Assembly: GCA_934047225.1 (NCBI GenBank)
Contig: OW203990.1
Coordinates: 21,741,045 to 21,805,044, forward strand
Direction of reading: 5' to 3'
Length of the DNA stretch: 64,000 nucleotides
Origin: Ypsolopha sequella
Taxonomy: Eukaryota > Arthropoda > Insecta > Lepidoptera > Ypsolophidae
The translations under genes and the position numbers were made by a program. Below the pieces are notes generated by a model, which was given only the letters and a program-made list of their open reading frames with translations, made no database searches and had not been told where the DNA came from. Shown here one piece after another: positions 56,945 through 64,000 of this stretch; positions within the stretch are counted from its first letter, which is position 1, and every line of letters starts with the position of its first letter.

Positions 56945-58155
56945 GCAGATTCTTCGAGTTTGAGCTTATTTGATTGGTCTTGATTTGTACTTTGGTAAAA
57001 TATGGTGAGCAGGGACTGATGATAATAATTGTATTGCATTGTATTGATAGGACTGGAAAGTGAATACGGGATCTCCTCAATGGACAATAGCAGATCCTTC
57101 GAGTTTGGGCTTATTAGATTGGTCTTGATTTGTACTTTGGTAAAATATGGTGAGCAGGGACTGATGATAATAATTGTATTGCATTGTATTGATAGGACTG
57201 GAAAGTGAATACGGGATCTCCTCAATGGACAATAGCAGATCCTTCGAGTTTGGGCTTATTAGATTGGTCTTGATTTGTACTTTGGTAAAATATGGTGAGT
57301 AGGGACTGATGATAATAATTGTATTGCATTGTATTGATAGGACTGGAAAGTGAATACGGGATCTCCTCAATGGACAATAGCAGATCCTTCGAGTTTGGGC
57401 TTATTAGATTGGTCTTGATTTGTACTTTGGTAAAATATGGTGAGTAGGGACTGATGATAATAATTGTATTGCATTGTATTGATAGGACTGGAAAGTGAAT
57501 ACGGGATCTCCTCAATGGACAATAGCAGATCCTTCGAGTTTGGGCTTATTTGATTGGTCTTGATTTGTACTTTGGTAAAATATGGTGAGCAGGGACTGAT
57601 GATAATAATTGTATTGCATTGTATTGATAGGACTGGAAAGTGAATACGGGATCTCCTCAATGGACAATAGCAGATCCTTCGAGTTTGGGCTTATTAGATT
57701 GGTCTTGATTTGTACTTTGGTAAAATATGGTGAGCAGGGACTGATGATAATAATTGTATTGCATTGTATTGATAGGACTGGAAAGTGAATACGGGATCTC
57801 CTCAATGGACAATAGCAGATCCTTCGAGTTTGGGCTTATTAGATTGGTCTTGATTTGTACTTTGGTAAAATATGGTGAGCAGGGACTGATGATAATAATT
57901 GTATTGCATTGTATTGATAGGACTGGAAAGTGAATACGGGATCTCCTCAATGGACAATAGCAGATCCTTCGAGTTTGGGCTTATTTGATTGGTCTTGATT
58001 TGTACTTTGGTAAAATATGGTGAGCAGGGACTGATGACAATAATTGTACTGCATTGTATTGATAGGACTGGAAAGTGAGTACAGGATCTCCTCAATGGAC
58101 AATAGCAGATCCTTCGAGTTTGGGCTTATTTGATTGGTCCTGATTAGCACTTTGC
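56945..58155. repeat. 145-bp satellite array, 8 units plus partial
   Basis: Units start GCAGATCCTTCGAGTTTGGG at 56945, 57090, 57235, 57380, 57525, 57670, 57815, 57960 and 58105, each exactly 145 bp. The ninth is cut after about 50 bp. Inner units differ by one or two bases, while the first and eighth carry more changes. Because 145 is not a multiple of 3, a chance stop-free stretch gives a 97-codon minus-strand frame repeated every unit. These frames are not evidence of genes. The length is near that of nucleosomal DNA. Confidence 0.96.
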
Positions 58156-58762
58156 AAAACAAATTTTACTTACTTATTCATGAAATTTTCCGCTGTAAAA
58201 TATTTGATTGCTAAATAAAGTAAAGGTTGCTTGAGCGTCAGAGAAGTTATTTCCGCTAAAAAAGGGCCTTATCTTAGACGCGGGAACCCGTCCGTTTCCT
58301 AAAAAAACTGTTTTAAGAAAACGCTACCCAGTATAGGTGATTATGACCGTTGATCCCTCAGCACTCGGTACGTGTTTCTCGTTTATCAGTCAGAAACCAG
58401 TCATAAAATTTAGTCGGCTGACTTATTACGACAAATATAAAGAAGTTCGTCAATTCTGCGTCGACTTCAGATCATAACTGTAACTTTGTCGTGTCTCTCA
58501 CAACGAATGTGTTAACAACTTTTCTTTTGACGGCGAATTCGCTTCATTATAAGTTTAATTATTTTAAGTTTGCTGACACACAACACTTCATTTAAACAGC
58601 TATTTTAGTTACGGTTTAGTTTTATCAAATTCGTACGTTAAAATCTTTGTTGGAAGAGCTTCGTTTTCCTTCAAAGGCTAGCACGAAGGGAAATATCTTG
58701 TAAAGAATAGACGTGTTTTACACGATACAGCTTGTTTCAAATTTTGGAAATATTACGTCCCA
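58156..58762. other. Unique-looking spacer
   Basis: The stretch is moderately GC-rich at 58340..58520, with no frame or repeat recognised. Confidence 0.3.
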
Positions 58763-58945
58763 ACGGGCACAAATACACGCTTTTTAGGGCATGCAGATTT
58801 CCTTACAATGTTTTCCTTCAACGTTCAGCAAGTGGTAAGTAAGAACAAATGCTATGCACATAAATTCCGAAAAACTCATTGGTGCATGCCCGACCGGGGA
58901 TCGAACCTGGATATCAAGATTGAGAGCCCGCGTTATACGACTATC
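58763..58945 (-). mobile_element. tRNA-derived SINE, best copy
   Basis: On the minus strand the head has a good B box (GGTTCGATCCCCGG, rev. comp. of about 58894..58907). Then come GGCATGCACCAATGAG, TTTATGTGCATAGCATTTG and AAGGAAAACATTGTAAGGAA. This matches a SINE I recall from several moths. Other copies are at 25752 and 3722. Confidence 0.75.
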
Positions 58946-59748
58946 TACTTTCCTTTGTACAAAATACCACAGAAAATTATAATCATTTTGTATAATTCTC
59001 TTTGCAAAAAGTGCTGGAAGAGATTATGCCATTTTGTAGCTTATATTTGCATCGTATAATTAGTTTTGGAGATAGTGAACGAAATTTATTAGGTAAAATT
59101 ATAACTTTACGAGAAGTTTTTCTTACAGAGCACTGGCTTGGAATAGGAATAATTGCAATTATGATAAAGAATAAGTTAATCATTGCATGCTATAACAAAA
59201 AAAACTGTTTATCATTAATTTATAAAAGAATAATAAATCCATTCTATCCGATTCGCAAATTAACCAATTTATTAGAAAATTAATAAGAATTAGGAGCACC
59301 TAAAATAATAAAACGAAAGGAAGTGCAGTGTCTGAGTCCAATTATTTACAAAATACCTAATCTGCTACGATCAATACCAAGAAGAAAGATGGCTGACAGC
59401 GAATTTTTTAGGTAAAAAATCAGTAAGTGGTTCCACTGAAAGGGCTTAAGCTATTCCCAAAAAAGAAGTCTTGAAAAGAGATATAGCTATGATGATAGAG
59501 GTGTAAGGTTGGCACCACAGAACATAGTTTGCACCTTTCGATAGGAGATGGAGAGGAGGTACTTCAGGAAAAAAAGTGAAGGATTGCCATTAAGTCAAAC
59601 AAACTATGGACAAGTATCTTTAAATAAAAGTTATTACATTTCAATAGATTTTTTTTCATCATTGAATTTTTTCAGTAAAATAATTAAATTCTCTACCCGT
59701 AAATTGGATCCGAACCGAACCGCGATCGAGACGTCAAGACATTTATCC
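58946..59748. other. AT-rich spacer
   Basis: Overlapping short frames on both strands (58983..59283) have no motif. No repeat was recognised. Confidence 0.3.
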
Positions 59749-59752
59749 TTAA

Positions 59753-60167
59753 GGCGATATATAAAAGTTTTAGCGTCCCTCATACCCCATATGCGAAAAA
59801 ACCTTCAGTGCGAGAGGGACGGATCCGTGGTAAAGTAGCAAAAAGTCGGTTTTTTATTCATATAAAATGTTATAAAGTTGCTATCAAAATATCGTTTAAC
59901 CAGGTCCTAGATACCGTTAAAATCCATCTAATAAAATATAATTGCAGTCCATATGTTATTTTAAATTGTCAAACCAGAAGAATTGGTGTCGAAAAAGACC
60001 TAATTTCAATAAATATTTCTATAGAGCCGAATTTCTCCAAAGGCACTGTTTTAACAGATCACTAGAAAAATATTCCAAAAATAATATACTATTTTATCAA
60101 AATAATATATTATTTACCGAAGTAGATATGCAAGTTCTTAAAGTGTCGATTTTTTTTCCGTAGCGCC
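59753..60167 (+). mobile_element. TTAA-flanked element, intact 415 bp
   Basis: TTAA stands on both sides (59749-59752 and 60168-60171). The ends are GGCGATATATAAAAGTTTT and TTTTTCCGTAGCGCC. CATATGCGAAAAAACCTTCA and GTGCGAGAGGGACGGATCCG identify the family. It is the empty-site reference for the nest at 44541..45653. Confidence 0.85.
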
Positions 60168-60690
60168 TTAAGAGTATGGCCTACTCTAGCAACTTTTTTA
60201 TTACCTGTCCAGCACAATCAGTCCAATGGCAAAGACTTTATTTGCTTTTGATAGAGGCGGTTATATGTTGGCTAATTGGCCCCTTTTTCTTGGACACGTA
60301 TTACTGATAATCACGCAGCGAAACAACAAATTGGGGTGTTCTAGTTAATACTGAAATATTTTGTAGGCAAAAAAATATTGAATTTAAGTAGATTCCTTTC
60401 ATATTCCTATTATCTATTTAATGAAAGAAAAAAAAACAAGTCGTTTCCTTAACCGCTTTTGTCTGCGGAACGTTTAAAAACCAAAAAAATATTGGTTGGA
60501 AATACCTTTTCTTTTTCGAAAGTATTTATTTTACTACATTGCTTATAAGTACGTTCCCTTAACTAAAAGACCAACAAAATAACTGTTATTTTTTTTTTTC
60601 AATATAAGGAGAGACTTAATTTCTTCCAAAGAACCCTCACAAGTCTGGCGGAGTTGATGTTCTAGGCTCAGGTAGCGGCTTAAGGTATAA
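60168..60690 (-). mobile_element. 31-kb repeat family, minus-strand copy
   Basis: The reverse complement has TTGTTGTTTCGCTGCGTGAT, GCCAACATATAACCGCCTC, AATAAAGTCTTTGCC and GATTGTGCTGGACAGGTAAT, matching 31185..31648. It abuts the TTAA element at 60167. The tRNA-like head seen at 31075 is absent. Confidence 0.7.
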
Positions 60691-61319
60691 TCCTTTGTGA
60701 AGATTATGTGTTCACACCACGTTCACACTCTGCTATAATATAAATCCGTGGTTCACACCAATGGCCTAAGTTAAAATGTATTACTTTACTACTGTTATTT
60801 TTAACGTACAAACCAAACAGCAAATTTAACCCGTGTTCTTTTGTTTTGACAGGACGGACAGACGGCTATCCATCTACAGTTGTAGTTGTACCCAAAATAT
60901 AGGTCCTCCCGATGTTCCTATGCAGTAAACCAATTTTAGTAGCGCGGCAAACATCGATATAATTTTCAATTTACCATTAGCAAAGTAGAGTGCATTCATG
61001 GCACATGTATGCAGATTGCACACAGTTTATTTACCTCTGCTGCTGCTCATATGTGTAATATTGACGAAACACATTCCATCAGCCTAGACTCTGGAGGTTA
61101 ATAAGAGTGAACGAACATGTACATACAATCAGTGTCTCTGAATACATAGCAAGTAATACTCTACTCTACGGTATATCCATCCCTAATAGGCGGGCCTTAT
61201 ATGGAACAGACTGGTGACGGGCAGCGGCGTCACTGGTGCGAGGGTTCCGGCACCGCGCTCACCAACCCGCCTGCCCAGCGTGTGTGAGTATGGGCAATTC
61301 TTCCAGGATGACCGCCGGG
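60691..61319. other. Spacer ending in a GC-rich LINE-like stretch
   Basis: From about 61195, GACGGGCAGCGGCGTCACTG, GCGAGGGTTCCGGCACCGCG and GACCGCCGGGAGTGG are GC-rich and lead into the LINE tail, so they are probably part of the same LINE. Confidence 0.35.
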
Positions 61320-61321
61320 AG

Positions 61322-61387
61322 TGGTAAAGTCCTGGAAAGGCTTATGTCCAGCAGTGGTAAAGTCCTGGAAAGGCTTATGTCCAGCAG
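61322..61387 (+). repeat. 33-bp exact tandem duplication in a LINE tail
   Basis: TGGTAAAGTCCTGGAAAGGC then TTATGTCCAGCAG occurs twice in a row without change (61322..61354, 61355..61387). The sequence is the RTE-like LINE tail (compare 3856..3872). Confidence 0.92.
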
Positions 61388-61388
61388 T

Positions 61389-61866
61389 TGAACTGCTATT
61401 CTGTTTACTTCTGGTCGTTTTTCTGTATATTTTTTTACTGCATTGATATGAATCTTGGGATTATTTTCTGCGTATTTTTTCACTGCTGCTCTATTTATTT
61501 CTTTCTTTTTGTCATTGTATTTTTTTGAAGCTTTTATATGAGCATTTTCTACTGTTTTTGGAGGACCTCTTTTTTTTTAATAGGTCTTCCGCCTTTATTT
61601 TTAGGTATTTCTTTTTTACAATTTATATCTTTGAGTCTCTCAATGAGAACAATTGGTTTTAATATACTCAATTTTTCATCATTGAGAAACTCCATTTCAA
61701 TTTTTTTTGAAGATGATTCTAATAAACATGGTACTATGTTAGAGACAAGTTCATTATCAGCGTTTGAAATTTCGTTTACATTTAAAATCGATATTGAAGT
61801 AGTTAAATTAACGTCAAATTCTTCATCAGTGATTTGTTCGTTGCTTGGCAAAGTCGATAACAACAA
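61389..61866 (-). pseudogene. Lys/Tyr-repeat protein remnant inserted in a LINE tail
   Basis: The minus strand is open from 61866 down to 61549 (about 105 codons, T-S-I-S-I-L-N-V-N-E-I then I-P-K-N-K-G-G-R-P-I-K-K-K). It continues in the next phase with K-K-Y-N-D-K-K-K-E-I-N-R-A-A-V-K-K-Y, then N-P-K-I-H-I-N-A-V-K-K-Y and R-P-E-V-N-R-I-A-V. A one-base loss in an A9 run at about 61572 explains the phase change. The repeating P-E-V-N-R-A-V-K-Y unit and a G-G-R-P motif occur, as I recall, in proteins of arthropod mobile elements. No function can be assigned. There is no start codon in frame, so the 5' end is missing. Confidence 0.5.
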
Positions 61867-61867
61867 C

Positions 61868-61900
61868 TAGGCTGATGGATGGATGGATGGATGGATGGAA
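61868..61900 (+). mobile_element. Distal half of the split LINE tail
   Basis: AACTAGGCTGATGGATGGAT continues the tail that stops at 61388 (compare the uninterrupted GTGGACGAACTAGGCTGATG at 3871..3890). Confidence 0.72.
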
Positions 61901-62124
61901 TACTCTACCATATAATCTTGCAAATAAAGCTCTACACGTTTGGCTACTTTCTTTTGGTAACCAGTCTTTGTTTTTCTGTACAAATGAAAATTACCGAATG
62001 GATTTATTTTTTAGATACGATGTACGATTTTTTACAAATTGTTGCTGGAATATGGAAACAGAAACTTCAATGTCAGTGTCTATCGGTCTATAAAAACTTG
62101 TTCTGATGAAACACTTACTGTGTT
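61901..62124. other. Short spacer
   Basis: Open frames at 61845..62106 overlap in two phases and start in the GATGG tail, so they are chance frames. Confidence 0.35.
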
Positions 62125-62249
62125 ACTACAAAACGGTATTTAACTTTAGACAGTGTTTAAATCTGTTGTTGTCGCCTTTTCTTTCATATTGTAAAAGAGT
62201 GACAGCAACAGATTTAAACACTGTCTAAAGTTAAACACCGTTTTGTAGT
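62125..62249. mobile_element. 125-bp palindromic MITE
   Basis: ACTACAAAACGGTATTTAAC then TTTAGACAGTGTTTAAATCT is mirrored at the right end nearly base for base. The loop has TTTTCTTTCATATTG. Confidence 0.9.
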
Positions 62250-62808
62250 TAAACCGTTAGACTCTAAAATCTATACGAATAAGTGTAACATACTACCTTC
62301 AGTCGATCTTGTTTCCTCGTATTAGTTTGTCCTTTTCACGCAGAACCAAAACGTATGCATGTAGTCTATGCTATTGTATTTATTCCACTTTGTAAAAAAT
62401 TTGTAGCAGCAAAATGCTTATGTTATTGATTAATATTTTGCTATAAAAGCGTAGATATTTGCTGCTTAGAATGTAGTAGACTTTACAATGTTTTTATTTC
62501 AAACCTCTCAGCAAGTTTTCAGAAAATAATTCGAAAACTCGAGAAACGTAGTCAGTATAATTTTAGTATTATCTCCTAAACTAAATACAAACTAAAGCGT
62601 TCTTGCAACGGGCTCTGTTTACATTTCAAACAATCTGAACAAGGTAAATGTTTCAGGAATTAGTCTGAACTTTGAATTGCTTAAAGTTTTGATGGAGCGT
62701 CCCGCGTGTCGCGCACGGGACACCGGCTGCTGTTTGCACCATTAACTATTTTAGTACGCGGTTTAAACTTGGTCATTATTTCTTTATTGATTCCTAATAC
62801 TTTGTACA
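62250..62808. other. AT-rich spacer
   Basis: Nothing was recognised. CGTCCCGCGTGTCGCGCACGG at 62698..62718 is a small GC-rich patch. Confidence 0.35.
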
Positions 62809-63073
62809 TATACAAGGTGACTTTTTGATCATCGTCCAAATTCATACATGGAGGCTTGATCTTGGATCAGTAACAATTTTTGTGAAATTCGTATAGTGAA
62901 ATTTCGGCTTCCCATATAAATTCAGTTCCAGTCCCGAGTGAATCACTATGGGGAGTCGAAATTTAATTTTACGAATTTCACCAAAATTGTTATTGATGCA
63001 TGATACTGATTACTGATCACTTACCAAGCTACCAGTATGAATTTGGACGATGATCAAAAAGTCACCTTGTATA
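62809..63073. mobile_element. Palindromic MITE, GATCATCGTCC family, copy 2
   Basis: TATACAAGGTGACTTTTTGA is mirrored by TCAAAAAGTCACCTTGTATA. Its interior matches 31885..32151. Confidence 0.9.
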
Positions 63074-63537
63074 CAAGGTGGAAAAAAACGCGGTGCAACA
63101 AATTTAACCTTCGAATGATAACTTTCAACATTTTTAAAATCGATAAAACTATTCGTTCGAATTTCAAATTTAGTTTTGTTTTGCTTTCATTCCGTGCTGT
63201 CATTGTATTATAATGGCGTATCAAGAACAATTTTATTTATTAGAAGCTTGTTTTCACTTTTTTTTATTTCAAAGACCAAATATTTATTAGACAAATTTTA
63301 TCCTGAACGATATTCCTACCAATTCGTATAATAAAATAGCGAGGGTTTATTTTTTAGTTTTTAGTTGGTTCGATTCCCGGGTGAGACAAGCGAATTTTAG
63401 AAGATTTTTGAATGCAGTTTTGTTTCTTTTAAAAAATAAAGGAATGTTTCTTTTCAGCAAAATGAGCTAACTAAAGGGTTTAAGGTAGTTCCCCTCCAGG
63501 GCCCTTAAATTTTTTCCACCCTGTATACCCTTGACTT
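63070..63537. mobile_element. 468-bp TIR element abutting the MITE
   Basis: It starts TATACAAGGTGGAAAAAAAC and ends TTTTTTCCACCCTGTATA. It shares TATA (63070..63073) with the preceding MITE. The interior has GGTTCGATTCCCGGGTGAGA near 63368, which resembles a tRNA T-arm, with no matching head. It is non-autonomous. Confidence 0.75.
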
Positions 63538-64000
63538 GAAGAATAAGGAATATGGACGTCACAAAAGATTTCCTCAAGTTAATTCTTCTATTTGTAGCGC
63601 CGGCTCTTTTTCAACCCTTTTCTCAAATTCTTCTGATTGTGTTATTGAAACATAGTAATTAGAAAGTCAAAGTTTGTTAAATATTTGACAGCAAAAAGTT
63701 GTTAACAAGGTTTTTTAATTACTAGAACATGTTTGCATAAAAAAAGAAAACTTTTTCTAATAATTAAAAAACTTTTAAACAATTTAATGAAATTGCACGA
63801 TGAAAGAATATCAACTAAGTAATATTGACATTTTATTGTTAATATTCATTATTTTATTATATGAAGGTCCACGGTGGATAAAACCAAAGAGTTTAAAAGT
63901 AAAGATAAGCCCTTAACGTACTATGACAGCACCAAAATGTTTCCACCTTTAAATGGGTGACGCTCACACGTTTGGAATCAGTGCTCATCTGAAAACAGTG
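63538..64000. other. AT-rich window end
   Basis: Nothing was recognised up to the window edge. Confidence 0.35.

Noticed and set aside
56905..58162. Eight overlapping 97-residue minus-strand frames as a gene family
   Set aside because: They arise from the 145-bp repeat period; each spans two satellite units and no motif or start context supports translation.
61845..62106. Two overlapping plus-strand frames starting M-D-G-W
   Set aside because: They start in the GATGG tail of a LINE and have no motif.
63360..63390. tRNA T-arm (GGTTCGATTCCC)
   Set aside because: No D-arm, anticodon arm or acceptor partner upstream; it lies inside a TIR element.

Overview
This window reads as non-coding, AT-rich DNA from an insect, most probably a moth or butterfly (Lepidoptera). 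It lacks bacterial gene density and operons. Open frames are short, and the recognisable material is almost entirely repeats of kinds I know from lepidopteran genomes: 3' ends of RTE-like non-LTR retrotransposons with a GATGG-repeat tail, tRNA-derived SINEs, Helitron 3' ends finishing in CTAG, the dispersed GTTCCGTAC...GGAACCCTAAAAA repeat, and many palindromic MITEs. I found no complete host protein-coding gene and no convincing functional tRNA or rRNA gene. The window could be intergenic or inside a very large intron.

Layout. 0-8 kb: MITEs, Helitron relics, a SINE, a pogo-like MITE and a 600-bp element with perfect 37-bp terminal inverted repeats (TIRs). 8-11.6 kb: AT-rich sequence with almost nothing recognisable. 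11.6-20.5 kb: a TIR element carrying two TGACGTCA sites, two GC-rich elements in opposite orientation, a LINE 3' end, a tandemly triplicated repeat, a frameshifted OTU-protease-like coding remnant (17.9-18.4 kb), a 622-bp foldback element and a TTAA-flanked element. 20.5-25 kb: mostly AT-rich, with non-LTR coding remnants. 25-33 kb: Jockey-like and RTE-like reverse transcriptase remnants, SINEs and MITEs. 33-40 kb: a 1.67-kb foldback element with two further palindromes in its loop, a GTTCCGTAC repeat interrupted by a 114-bp MITE, and an RTE-like remnant interrupted by another MITE. 40-50 kb: a three-level nested insertion with clear target-site duplications, and a second copy of the same hAT-like MITE with its own 8-bp duplication. 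50-58.2 kb: a candidate coding exon (weak), a Helitron 3' end, a 664-bp near-perfect palindrome with identical microsatellites in both arms, and an array of a 145-bp satellite (8 full units plus a partial). 58-64 kb: a SINE, a clean TTAA element, a LINE tail split by a foreign coding remnant, and three TIR elements near the end.

How it fits together. The observed structure is a stratigraphy of transposon insertions rather than a pathway. Nearly all elements are non-autonomous or dead. Empty-site comparisons within the window (59.8 versus 44.6 kb) and perfect target-site duplications (hAT-like MITEs; TTAA elements) allow relative dating. The most notable objects are the 664-bp palindrome, the 145-bp satellite, the OTU remnant, the monomer/dimer palindrome family, and the split LINE tail. 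All family names come from recalled motifs and were not checked against a database.
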